Origin: Bdellovibrio sp.
GTDB lineage: Bacteria; Bdellovibrionota; Bacteriovoracia; Bacteriovoracales; Bacteriovoracaceae
Direction: 5' to 3'
DNA: 64,000 bases
Assembly (NCBI GenBank): GCA_022729855.1
Contig: DZBG01000001.1
Span: forward strand, 17,040 to 81,039
Within the stretch, counting starts at the first letter, position 1, and every line of letters begins with the position of its first letter. Shown in pieces: positions 45,902-54,114 of this stretch. Position numbers and translations under genes: made by a program. The notes below the pieces were generated by a model. It saw only the letters and a program-made list of their open reading frames with translations, was not told where the DNA came from and did not search any database.

Positions 45902-48244
45902 ATGATTAGTCAAAAATTAGAACTGATTCTTAATAAGGCCATTAAAAAAGCAAATGAACATCATCACGAGTTTCTCACATTAGAAAATGTATTGCTCGCT
46001 ATGCTCACTGATAAAGATGTGAATGATGTTTTAACTGATTGTGGAGCAGACCTTCCCAATCTCAAAAGTGAATTAGAAAAATTTGTGGATGATGATTCAA
46101 ATTTTTCTCTTTTAACTGAAGAAGACATTCAAGATCTCAACAGAAAGCAGTTTGGAAATGAGCAGTTAAGAGAAATTGCCAAAGAGAATGGCATTCTTTA
46201 CCAGCCAGAGATCTCACTCAGTCTTCAACGAGTGATTCAACGTGCGGCCATCCATATTCAATCTTCAGGCAAAAAAAATATCCATGCTATTAATTTACTA
46301 GTGGCGATGTTCAGCGAAAAAGAATCTCATGCGATTTATTTTTTGGAGCAACAAGGTGTTACTCGTATTGATGTAGTGGAAAAAATTGCCCACTCAACTG
46401 ATAAGCCAGCACAACCTGATAGTGATGGAGCTGAAGCCGGAGAAAATGAAGGCGAAACTTTTCGTCGTGAAGAAAAATTTGAGAAGGCCTTAGCCGAATT
46501 TACGGTCAATTTAAATAAAACTGCCCGCGAAGGAAAACTTGATCCTGTGATTGGACGTGAAGATGAGATCCAGAGAATTATTCAGATCCTTTGTCGTCGC
46601 CGTAAAAATAATCCAATTCTTGTAGGAGATGCTGGAGTTGGGAAGACAGCTATTGCTGAAGGTCTTGCTCTTGCCATCGTTGAAGGAAAAGTTCCTAGTC
46701 TCTTGAGTAAAACAACTGTTTACAGTTTAGATATGGCCTCACTTCTTGCGGGAACAAAATTCCGTGGAGATTTTGAAGAAAGATTGAAATTAGTTCTACA
46801 GGCCCTTGAGAAAAAAAATGAAGTAGAAGGTTCTGTCCTGTTTATTGATGAGATCCACACTATTATCGGTGCAGGTGCAACAAGTGGAGGATCACTTGAT
46901 GCCTCAAATCTTCTTAAGCCTGCATTAAGCAAAGGTAATATTCGTTGTATGGGATCAACGACTTTTGATGAATATCGTAAATATTTTGAAAAAGATCAGG
47001 CCCTGAATCGCAGATTTCAAAAAGTTGACATCAACGAGCCTTCGATCGAAGACACTATTAAGATCATTAATGGCCTTAAATCTAAATTTGAAGAACATCA
47101 CCACGTCACATACTCAGAAGAGGTCGTTAAATCAGCTGTAGAGCTTGCTGAGAAGCATATTAATGAACGCAAGCTACCTGATAAGGCAATTGATGTTATC
47201 GATGAAGTAGGGGCTTATATCAGGCTTCATCCTGAGCGTGGAGAAAATGCTGCTGTCGAAGTTGCAGATATTGAGCATATTGTGGCCAAGATTGCGCGCA
47301 TTCCTCAAAAATCACTTTCTGTTAATGAGAAAGAGAAGCTTCGTTTTCTTGAGCGTGATCTCAAGCTGATGATCTTCGGACAAGATTCGGCCATTGAGAA
47401 AGTGTCTAATGCACTTATCTTATCACGATCTGGCCTTGGTCATCAGAATAAACCAATTGCTTCATTTCTTTTTGCTGGGCCAACTGGTGTAGGGAAAACG
47501 GAACTTGCCAAACAATTGGCATATATTATGGGCATTAATTTTGTTCGTATCGATATGTCAGAGTTTATGGAGAAGCATACTGTTTCTAAATTAATCGGAG
47601 CTCCTCCAGGATATGTGGGCTTTGATCAAGGTGGAACGCTGACAGATGCGATTAACAAGAGTCCTTATACAGTGCTGTTGCTTGATGAGATCGAGAAGGC
47701 CCATCCTGATGTATTTAATATTCTCCTGCAGGTGATGGATCATGGATCGCTGTCGGACTCTAATGGACGCGCCAGCGATTTTAAAAATGTTATTCTTATT
47801 ATGACATCAAATGCTGGGGCCAAAGAAATGGAATCGGGCTCTATTGGATTATCACAGGCACGAGGTGCAGATAATAATACGGCCAAGCGTGATCAGGCGA
47901 TTAAGAATGTCTTCACACCAGAATTCAGAAATCGCCTTGATGCTATCATTACTTTCCAGAAGCTCGCTGATAAGAATATCGATCTGATCGTAGAAAAGTT
48001 TCTAATGGAGCTTGAAAATCAGCTAGTTGAAAAGAAAGTAGAGATGGAAGTTTCTGCCGCAGCGAAGGCCTGGCTAAGTAAAAATGGATATGATGAAAAA
48101 CTTGGCGCAAGACCAATTGCTCGCGTGATTAATGATAAGATTAAGAAGAATCTTGCTAATGAGATTCTCTTTGGACATCTTGAAAAAGGTGGAAAAGTTC
48201 TTATTGATCTCAAGGACGACGAGCTCGATTTCATTTTTTCCTAA
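45902..48244 (+). CDS. clpA: ClpA, ATP-dependent unfoldase
   Basis: AAA+ unfoldase that feeds substrates to ClpP. The 780-residue protein has an N-terminal Clp_N double repeat (about 1-145), D1 with Walker A GDAGVGKT (242-249) and D2 with Walker A GPTGVGKT (526-533). The ClpP-docking IGL tripeptide is at 648-650, so it should work with ClpP; no clpP is in this window. There is no long middle domain, separating it from ClpB. Confidence 0.95.
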   Translation: MISQKLELILNKAIKKANEHHHEFLTLENVLLAMLTDKDVNDVLTDCGADLPNLKSELEKFVDDDSNFSLLTEEDIQDLNRKQFGNEQLREIAKENGILYQPEISLSLQRVIQRAAIHIQSSGKKNIHAINLLVAMFSEKESHAIYFLEQQGVTRIDVVEKIAHSTDKPAQPDSDGAEAGENEGETFRREEKFEKALAEFTVNLNKTAREGKLDPVIGREDEIQRIIQILCRRRKNNPILVGDAGVGKTAIAEGLALAIVEGKVPSLLSKTTVYSLDMASLLAGTKFRGDFEERLKLVLQALEKKNEVEGSVLFIDEIHTIIGAGATSGGSLDASNLLKPALSKGNIRCMGSTTFDEYRKYFEKDQALNRRFQKVDINEPSIEDTIKIINGLKSKFEEHHHVTYSEEVVKSAVELAEKHINERKLPDKAIDVIDEVGAYIRLHPERGENAAVEVADIEHIVAKIARIPQKSLSVNEKEKLRFLERDLKLMIFGQDSAIEKVSNALILSRSGLGHQNKPIASFLFAGPTGVGKTELAKQLAYIMGINFVRIDMSEFMEKHTVSKLIGAPPGYVGFDQGGTLTDAINKSPYTVLLLDEIEKAHPDVFNILLQVMDHGSLSDSNGRASDFKNVILIMTSNAGAKEMESGSIGLSQARGADNNTAKRDQAIKNVFTPEFRNRLDAIITFQKLADKNIDLIVEKFLMELENQLVEKKVEMEVSAAAKAWLSKNGYDEKLGARPIARVINDKIKKNLANEILFGHLEKGGKVLIDLKDDELDFIFS

Positions 48245-48266
48245 ACATCTTTTGAAAACATACCGA

Positions 48267-48309
48267 TCCTCACATATATAGATTTATCATCGCTGAATAT
48301 ATGTGAGGA
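48267..48309. repeat. 13-bp perfect inverted repeat after clpA
   Basis: Arms at 48267-48279 (TCCTCACATATAT) and 48297-48309, 17-base spacer. No T tract follows. It may be a processing or stabilising hairpin at the clpA 3' end, or an operator for the downstream small gene. Confidence 0.65.
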
Positions 48310-48385
48310 CCATGAAAAAAACCTCCCAGATGATCAGCGAATGCTAAAAAAAAGATACTATTGAAACAAAATTTATATTTTTTAT

Positions 48386-48414
48386 TTGCGTTAAATAGAA
48401 AATGTGTTTATCTT
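48386..48414 (+). promoter_or_regulatory. Possible promoter of the histone-like gene
   Basis: TTGCGT (48386-48391), 17-base spacer, TATCTT (48409-48414), 57 bases upstream of the ATG. Each hexamer matches 4 of 6. Confidence 0.4.
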
Positions 48415-48470
48415 TAAATTATGAAGGGTCTAAATAAAAGACTAATACATCAATTTCTGGGAGGAAATTT

Positions 48471-48644
48471 ATGGCTAAGAAAGCAACAAAGAAAGCAGTA
48501 AAGAAAGTAGCTAAAAAAGCTACAAAGAAAGTAGCAGCGAAGAAAGCTGTGAAAAAAGTAGCAAAAAAAGCTACTAAAAAAGTAGCAAAAAAAGCTACGA
48601 AAAAAGTAGCAAAAAAAGCTACTAAAAAAGCAGCTAAGAAGTAA
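48471..48644 (+). CDS. Histone H1-like Lys/Ala-rich DNA-binding protein (57 aa)
   Basis: A small gene of 57 residues made almost only of Lys, Ala, Thr and Val in repeats of VAKKATKK-type octamers; nearly half of the residues are Lys and there is no acidic residue. It resembles the C-terminal tails of eukaryotic H1 and bacterial AlgP/Hc1-like proteins, which bind and compact DNA. Reality is supported by a perfect GGGAGG ribosome site 6 bases before the ATG, a plausible promoter and a terminator just after. The opposite strand is open too but gives an implausible Phe/Ala-rich chain. Confidence 0.85.
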   Translation: MAKKATKKAVKKVAKKATKKVAAKKAVKKVAKKATKKVAKKATKKVAKKATKKAAKK

Positions 48645-48647
48645 TTC

Positions 48648-48676
48648 AAAAAGCCCTCGAAAGAGGGCTTTTTTTT
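48648..48676 (+). terminator. Terminator of the histone-like gene
   Basis: AAAAAGCCCTC, loop GAAA, GAGGGCTTTTTTTT; a tetraloop hairpin with T tract only 4 bases after the stop. Confidence 0.9.
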
Positions 48677-48748
48677 ATCTTTTCACTCTGAAAAACATCA
48701 AAATTCATTTCAATTCAAAATCAAATTTTAAGTCTTTATTTCACTCAA

Positions 48749-50077
48749 TTATTTTTTCTTTTCAGGCTTGGTTTTTAGACGGCCAAGTATAGGCCGAGTG
48801 AGTGCTCCATAAGGAGGACGAACTGAGAAAACTCTGTTGAAACTTATCAGGTTTGGGATGCGTCCTTTGAAGTCGATGTTTGGTGCTGCAAACATCACAA
48901 GGCCTCTCAAAATTGTTGAACCAGCAAAAAGCGTCAGATATTTGTCATGTTGGATTGGGATGTTTCTTAGGGCCCATCCGCCGATTAAGCTTCCAATAAT
49001 CATGCCCGTGGTGTTGAAAAAGGTTATATAGGTCATGACACTTGTCCGTTCAGCGTCCTCGATCTTCTGATAATAGAGAAGAATTGTGCTTAGCTCGAAT
49101 CCGGCCCAGTAGCAGCCAGAAAGAAACTCTATCCCGAGAATCCACCAATAATTTTGATTAATCGCCCAGAGAAGTGGGCTAGTTGCTATGGCAAAACATG
49201 AAAACATGAAAATTCTCTGGATGTCCTTAGACTTTGCTCGCTTTTGAAGCACTTTAAACATGAAGACTCTGCCGAAGTAAGCAATTGCCGTGATCGCCAT
49301 GTATTCTAGATAATTAAATTTAAGTGGTCCCAGCATGTAAGGATTGAAGTAGGGAGCCGATGAATAGACCGTGACATAAAAAAGAAAGAGAAAGGTGACT
49401 AGTTTTCCCTGATCGGTGGAGCGAAGTCGCTTCACGAACTCACGTAGCTTCAGGCGCTCTTCAATCTGTCCACCGAAGTCATAGTCATTATGATTGTATC
49501 TTACTTCATAATAAGAAAGGAGCTTGAGGATAAGGCCCACAGCAAAGATGCCCACATAGGTAGGCAGTTCAAGATTTGCTGGACGAGCATAGTAGAGAAG
49601 AATCCCACTTGTGATGAGACCAATGAAAACAGAAAATTGTCCAAACTGATTTCGAATAGAGAAAAATTTTAATCTGAATCGCTGAGGCACTGTATGGCCT
49701 ATTAATCTATTCCAAGGTGGATTGAGGGAAAGAAGACTTGCCCAATAAAGACTCAAAACAGAGATGACGAGAAAGGCTGAATTATATTTAAGGAGACCAA
49801 TCCCTATGAGAGGAAGAAACATGAGCGTTTGAAGTAAAAGAAAAATCATGATCCGAGACTTTAGACCCATTCTTCGAAAAAAATCGCGAATAGAGAAAAG
49901 TTGAAAGACCACGCCTATGAATTGAGGGATAACTGTCCCCATCCCTGCGACTACTTCAGAAATTCCGAGGGCCAACATAAAGGCACAGAAATAACCCTCA
50001 ACCATTCCGATATTGAGATTGGTAAAGACTGCATCCCTGATTGAGGATCTGATATGTGCTTTATTTGTAACTGACAT
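48749..50077 (-). CDS. MFS-type transporter
   Basis: Inner-membrane protein of 442 residues with about twelve hydrophobic segments, in two halves separated by a charged central loop (about 190-230, RYNHNDYDFGGQIEERLKLREF). The pattern fits the major facilitator superfamily; substrate is not evident and the GxxxDRxGRR loop between helices 2 and 3 is weak (FFRRMGLKSR). Divergent from the DUF502 gene with 41 bases between starts. Confidence 0.78.
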   Translation of the reverse strand: MSVTNKAHIRSSIRDAVFTNLNIGMVEGYFCAFMLALGISEVVAGMGTVIPQFIGVVFQLFSIRDFFRRMGLKSRIMIFLLLQTLMFLPLIGIGLLKYNSAFLVISVLSLYWASLLSLNPPWNRLIGHTVPQRFRLKFFSIRNQFGQFSVFIGLITSGILLYYARPANLELPTYVGIFAVGLILKLLSYYEVRYNHNDYDFGGQIEERLKLREFVKRLRSTDQGKLVTFLFLFYVTVYSSAPYFNPYMLGPLKFNYLEYMAITAIAYFGRVFMFKVLQKRAKSKDIQRIFMFSCFAIATSPLLWAINQNYWWILGIEFLSGCYWAGFELSTILLYYQKIEDAERTSVMTYITFFNTTGMIIGSLIGGWALRNIPIQHDKYLTLFAGSTILRGLVMFAAPNIDFKGRIPNLISFNRVFSVRPPYGALTRPILGRLKTKPEKKK

Positions 50078-50118
50078 TTTGCGAAGCTTCCTGCTCTATG
50101 ATAGATTAAACTTATATT

Positions 50119-50703
50119 ATGAAATCATTTAATCAAATTTTTCTTAAAGGGTTAATCGTTGTTCTGCCGATTACTCTAACATTTTATCTCTTAATCTGGG
50201 CAAGTGTGACTGTAGAATCACTTTTTGGGTCGGCCCTGAAGATTTTATTGGGTAAAGAGCTCTATATTCCAGGTTTTGGAATTCTCTTAACCATTATACT
50301 TGTATTTTTAGTCGGTCTTTTAGTCAGTCACTATTTTACCGCGAGATTATTGAAGTGGTTCACCAATCTTTTGGAGAAAGTGCCACTTATTAAGGCGATT
50401 TATAATCCTCTTAAAGATTTAATGGCCCTTCTTCCTGGAAAAAATTCAGATAAGGCCCGACCTCAACGGGTAGTGATGGTTCCTATGGATAGTTTTGGTG
50501 GCTACGCTTTTGGTTTTGTGACCAGAGAAGAGCTCCATGGACTACCGATGGATGATCTTGTGACTGTTTATATCCCTTATAGCTATATGCTTGGTGGGAT
50601 GACTTTACTTATTCCTCGCTCAAAACTTATTAAAGTTGATATGCCTGTGGATCAAGCACTCAAACTTTCTGTGACAGCATGGGTGAAAGCTGACGATCAA
50701 TGA
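50119..50703 (+). CDS. DUF502 membrane protein
   Basis: A 194-residue inner-membrane protein with two helices (about 8-30 and 48-70) and a soluble C-terminal domain. The DUF502 pattern is clear: GLIVVLPITLTFYL, then EKVPLIKAIYNPLKDL, RVVMVPM, and VYIPYSYMLGGMTLLIPRS. Function is unknown across the family. The methyltransferase gene overlaps its stop (ATGA). Confidence 0.88.
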   Translation: MKSFNQIFLKGLIVVLPITLTFYLLIWASVTVESLFGSALKILLGKELYIPGFGILLTIILVFLVGLLVSHYFTARLLKWFTNLLEKVPLIKAIYNPLKDLMALLPGKNSDKARPQRVVMVPMDSFGGYAFGFVTREELHGLPMDDLVTVYIPYSYMLGGMTLLIPRSKLIKVDMPVDQALKLSVTAWVKADDQ

Positions 50704-51341
50704 TTTGTCCACTTTGCAAAAGTAAGAGTAGCTTATTTGAGCAAGATAAAAAACGTCATTACTACCAATGTTCAAATTGTAATTTTGTTTTTGTTGATTC
50801 ATCTGAATATCTCTCATTAGAAGAAGAGAATAGAAGATATAAACTTCATAATAATTCACTCAGTGATCCCCGCTATCATGAGTATCTCACTCGTGTCCGA
50901 GACTCTTTTCTTGAAATGAATATTTCAGGAGAGGGAGTGGATATTGGGTGTGGAGAAACGACATTACTCGCGGACCTTTTTAAAAAGGTAAATCTCAATG
51001 TCTTATCTTATGATCCACTTTTTTTTCCTAATGAAGATTGGAAAAATGGTCAGTACAATTTTTTTACAATGAGTGAGGTCATTGAACATTTAAGTGAACC
51101 TCTCCAGTTGTTAAACTCACTTAAAGAAAGACTTTATATCGGAGGAAAAATTCTTATCAAAACAGAATTTATTCCTGACCCATCAGTGAGACAATTTAAA
51201 GACTGGTATTATAAAGGTGATGACACGCATGTTCATTTCTATAGTGAGCGAAGTGCACTTGAATTAGCTTTTCAGTTAAAGATGGAAATTCAATTTTCGA
51301 GAAAATCTAGAGGTATTTTCTCCCTTACTCATAAAGTCTAA
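50700..51341 (+). CDS. Class I SAM methyltransferase with zinc ribbon
   Basis: A 213-residue protein starting with a four-Cys zinc ribbon (C3, C6, C24, C27) followed by a Methyltransf_23-like domain with the SAM motif GVDIGCGE (about 78-85) and FTMSEVIEHLSEPLQLLNSL. Substrate unknown; enzymes of this layout often act on small molecules or glycan lipids. Co-translated with the DUF502 gene. Confidence 0.82.
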   Translation: MICPLCKSKSSLFEQDKKRHYYQCSNCNFVFVDSSEYLSLEEENRRYKLHNNSLSDPRYHEYLTRVRDSFLEMNISGEGVDIGCGETTLLADLFKKVNLNVLSYDPLFFPNEDWKNGQYNFFTMSEVIEHLSEPLQLLNSLKERLYIGGKILIKTEFIPDPSVRQFKDWYYKGDDTHVHFYSERSALELAFQLKMEIQFSRKSRGIFSLTHKV

Positions 51342-51390
51342 GGGAGATGAGAAAATTCTAATCTTTATTAAAATGCAAAATCTTTATTTC

Positions 51391-51405
51391 CCTCATATTA
51401 TGAGG
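51391..51405. repeat. 15-base palindrome upstream of the porin gene
   Basis: CCTCAT-ATT-ATGAGG, 29 bases before the porin ATG. A short T run follows, so it could be a weak terminator for the methyltransferase gene, or an operator for the porin gene. Confidence 0.5.
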
Positions 51406-51434
51406 ATTAAATTTTTTTCAACAAAGGGATTCTA

Positions 51435-52652
51435 ATGAAAAAACTGATAGTAGCACTTCCCCTGATTTTGCTCACGGCGGACCTGCAGGCAAAAGTGGAT
51501 GTCGATTTTTATGGTTTTTTAAAGGCCAGTTATCTTCAATCAAATAATTCTCTCTCTTCTTTCGGTAATGATTCACTTCAAGCACCAACTGAGGCGCAGA
51601 ATCTTAATAATGATGAAACGTCTGGAGCACAGCAAACTGCAGCTTACAAACATAAATCAAAAGGCTCACTTCAAGTGGCCCAAACAAGACCAGGTTTTTT
51701 AATTAAAAGAGGAAATAATCTTTCAGCTAAAATAGAATTTGATTTTACAGATTTTTCTACAAACCCAACAGGGAAGAATAATGCTCGCGTTCGTCTTGCA
51801 GAAATTTATTACAAATTCTCAAATAGTTTTAGTGCTCGCGTAGGACAAGGCTGGACAACTTTTGAAGCTTTTACTCCTCACACATTTAACTATGTTGGCC
51901 GTTGGTTTCGTGCAGGATCTTCTGGATTCTTAGCTGAGCAAGTAGAGTTTAAATACACACTTTCTCAGTGGAGTTTTTATGGAACAATTGCTCAGAAAGG
52001 AAGAAATATTTCTGGTTACCCGAAAACTTCAGGGGCCGCAACTGATCCTCAAGTTCAAGATGTGACAAGTGGTGGACTTCCACAAATTGTGGCAAAAGTT
52101 GAATACAATGATGGAACTCACCAAGCAGGATTTGCTTATACTCAAGCAAAGTTTGATTATGATAATGTTAATTATGTAAATGGTTCTGGAACGAATGCTA
52201 GAGGAGCAAGTACACATTCATACGGTGGTAAATTATTTTATCACGGAAAATTTGGAAAGCTTGATATCCGTCCAGAAATTTATGGCGGATCTAATCTAAA
52301 TGATCTTCTCTATCTTACACTTGCTGATCACTCAGTAAGCGCAGGGAAAAATCGTGATATCCAAGAGCTTGGTTATTTTACTTCATTTAAATATTCTCTT
52401 GAAAATGGAGACTCAATTATTGGTGGATATGGACGAGCTAAAATTACAACGAACTTAAATAAAATTGGTGCCAATAAACTTGTGGCCAATGAAGTGATGA
52501 GACTTGGCTATTCACATAATCTCGAAGAAGGACTTGATGTCTTTGGAGAGTTGTCGAATTACTACTCTACTTATACAAAAGGTGCCGCTCAAAAAAATAC
52601 GAGTGGCTCACAAGCAAGTCTTGTTGAGGTTGGCCTCGTTTATACTTTCTAA
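51435..52652 (+). CDS. DcaP-like outer-membrane porin
   Basis: A 405-residue outer-membrane barrel. Signal peptide about 1-19 (ending LQA), then VDFYGFLKASYLQS, a strand start typical of DcaP/porin families, an extended Gln/Asn-rich region (about 40-75), and AKIEFDFTDFS, RLAEIYYKFSNSFSARVGQGWTTF. It ends LVEVGLVYTF with terminal Phe. DcaP-like barrels are passive channels for small anions or peptides; specificity unknown. Convergent and overlapping by 4 bases with the deaminase gene. Confidence 0.8.
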   Translation: MKKLIVALPLILLTADLQAKVDVDFYGFLKASYLQSNNSLSSFGNDSLQAPTEAQNLNNDETSGAQQTAAYKHKSKGSLQVAQTRPGFLIKRGNNLSAKIEFDFTDFSTNPTGKNNARVRLAEIYYKFSNSFSARVGQGWTTFEAFTPHTFNYVGRWFRAGSSGFLAEQVEFKYTLSQWSFYGTIAQKGRNISGYPKTSGAATDPQVQDVTSGGLPQIVAKVEYNDGTHQAGFAYTQAKFDYDNVNYVNGSGTNARGASTHSYGGKLFYHGKFGKLDIRPEIYGGSNLNDLLYLTLADHSVSAGKNRDIQELGYFTSFKYSLENGDSIIGGYGRAKITTNLNKIGANKLVANEVMRLGYSHNLEEGLDVFGELSNYYSTYTKGAAQKNTSGSQASLVEVGLVYTF

Positions 52653-53170
52653 ACCATGCTAGTTAAATAATTTCCTAAATTGTGAATGAGATCCGGTCTA
52701 ATTGTTAATTGACGATACCGGATCTCACTCATATCAAAGATCTTTTTCGCAATATCGTTCTCAACAGTACCTGTATATTTATCAGACAAAAAAACCACTT
52801 CTTTCACTTTCACCGTGGCAATCATCTTGGCGCATTCATGACAGGGAAAAAGAGTCACGTAGACTCTTGAGCCAGCGAGGGGGGATTTCGCATGAAGAAT
52901 GGCATTGGCCTCAGAGTGTACAACATAGGCATATTTCTGCTGATCAAGTGAAACCGTTTTATCATTTCCCCATGGAGTTTTATGCTCGTTTATTCCCGCA
53001 ATCTGGCCGTTATATCCCATTGAGATTTGGTGATTATTATCATCAACAAAGACGCATCCCACTTTGGTATTGGGATCCTTACTTTTAAAAGAAGCCGTCA
53101 TGGCCTGAAGCATGAAGTATTCATCCCAGTCGAGGTGAGATTTAACAGGGATAAAGTTAACTTGGTCCAT
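52649..53170 (-). CDS. dCMP deaminase family protein
   Basis: Zinc deaminase of 173 residues, probably dCMP to dUMP for dTTP supply. Zinc ligands and catalytic Glu are intact: HSEAN (His85, Glu87) and PCHEC (Cys110, Cys113). The N-terminal SKDPNTKVGCVFVDD and MGYNG match the dCMP deaminase/ComEB group better than cytidine deaminase. Stand-alone gene. Confidence 0.9.
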   Translation of the reverse strand: MDQVNFIPVKSHLDWDEYFMLQAMTASFKSKDPNTKVGCVFVDDNNHQISMGYNGQIAGINEHKTPWGNDKTVSLDQQKYAYVVHSEANAILHAKSPLAGSRVYVTLFPCHECAKMIATVKVKEVVFLSDKYTGTVENDIAKKIFDMSEIRYRQLTIRPDLIHNLGNYLTSMV

Positions 53171-53254
53171 AGTTTGTGCGCCGTGTTTTTAATTTAGTCT
53201 CAACATCTGAGATCAGATCGAGTATTCTTTTAAGATACTAAAAAGGATTACCTT

Positions 53255-53572
53255 ATGAAATATGAAATTCCTCGTGAAATGTTTAAACAACGTCTTGCAG
53301 ACCGTCTTAATTTTGTTTTTATCGATTTGGCCGGTGAAAAATCACCAGTAAAATTCGAAAACATCGAATCTATGGCCTATACGACAGATTTTAAGAATGC
53401 TTTTTCGAGTAAATACCCAAATAAAAGTCAAAATGTCGTTCTTTATAGTCTTAATAAAGGTGATAACAGTCCTGCTACTGCAGCTGATGAGTTATCTGAT
53501 CTTGGTTATAATTTCATTTATTATTACAAAGGTAGTAATGATGATTTAGTTTTAGATAAAGGTTTAAATTAA
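53255..53572 (+). CDS. Rhodanese-like protein lacking the catalytic Cys
   Basis: A 105-residue cytosolic protein with rhodanese-domain layout: FVFIDL strand, NVVLYSLNKGDNSPATAADELSDLGY and a closing YYYKG turn. The active loop, normally C-R-x-G-x-R, reads SLNKGDN with no cysteine, so sulfur transfer is not expected. Possibly a binding or regulatory rhodanese fold. An AAAAGGA site precedes the ATG. Confidence 0.6.
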   Translation: MKYEIPREMFKQRLADRLNFVFIDLAGEKSPVKFENIESMAYTTDFKNAFSSKYPNKSQNVVLYSLNKGDNSPATAADELSDLGYNFIYYYKGSNDDLVLDKGLN

Positions 53573-53576
53573 TCAT

Positions 53577-53609
53577 AAAAAAAAGGCTCCGAATCGGAGC
53601 CTTTTTTTT
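53577..53609. terminator. Bidirectional terminator (53.6 kb)
   Basis: A run, GGCTCCG (53585-53591), loop AAT, CGGAGCC (53595-53601), T run. Serves the rhodanese-like gene and the convergent small secreted-protein gene. Confidence 0.9.
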
Positions 53610-53618
53610 AAGTATTTT

Positions 53619-53939
53619 TTAGTAAGGTCTTAAAAAGCTACAGATAATATCAGCACGTCCAGCAACAAATCTATTATTGAAATTTGCATTAATGAAAGCC
53701 GTGCGAACAGCACCAGCTGGAATAAAATTATCTACAAAAGAAGTTTGAAGAATTTGTCCGTAAAATGTTTGTCCTACTACTGTTCCACGACAAGCGATGG
53801 GCTCGTAGTATGGATTAAAAACTTGGGCAACAACTTGTCCTGGATACACAAGAACAGTTGCTCTTGCAGGAAAGAACTGAGCAAAGGCAGAAGTTGCAGC
53901 AGTTAGTACAAGGCTTAAAACAAGCATTTTTAATTTCAT
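53619..53939 (-). CDS. Small exported protein, unknown
   Basis: A 106-residue protein with signal peptide (about 1-20, ending AFA) and a beta-rich mature part with two cysteines (ACRG and IICS) that could pair. The start follows TCAGGAGTC, which favours the ATG at 53939 over one 15 codons upstream. Not recognised. Confidence 0.7.
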   Translation of the reverse strand: MKLKMLVLSLVLTAATSAFAQFFPARATVLVYPGQVVAQVFNPYYEPIACRGTVVGQTFYGQILQTSFVDNFIPAGAVRTAFINANFNNRFVAGRADIICSFLRPY

Positions 53940-54114
53940 AGAATGACTCCTGAATGATTTGAGAGCTTTGTATGATTCCTGCATTAAGGTGTCAATAATA
54001 CTGAAAAAAATACCCGATCTGCTTCTAATTGTCGCAGGTAACTCATTAAAACTACTTGTAGAGTTGAGGGGGGAATTATGATAGAAATTTAAAAAACTTA
54101 GCAGAGGAGAAAAA

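Noticed and set aside
48480..48640. Possible CRISPR or satellite array
   Set aside because: The repeats are in frame, imperfect, contiguous without spacers and encode a Lys/Ala-rich protein.
48419..48649. Minus-strand open frame of 76 codons, Phe/Ala-rich
   Set aside because: It is the mirror of the Lys-rich repeat gene on the plus strand, which has a perfect ribosome site and terminator; the minus product is implausible.
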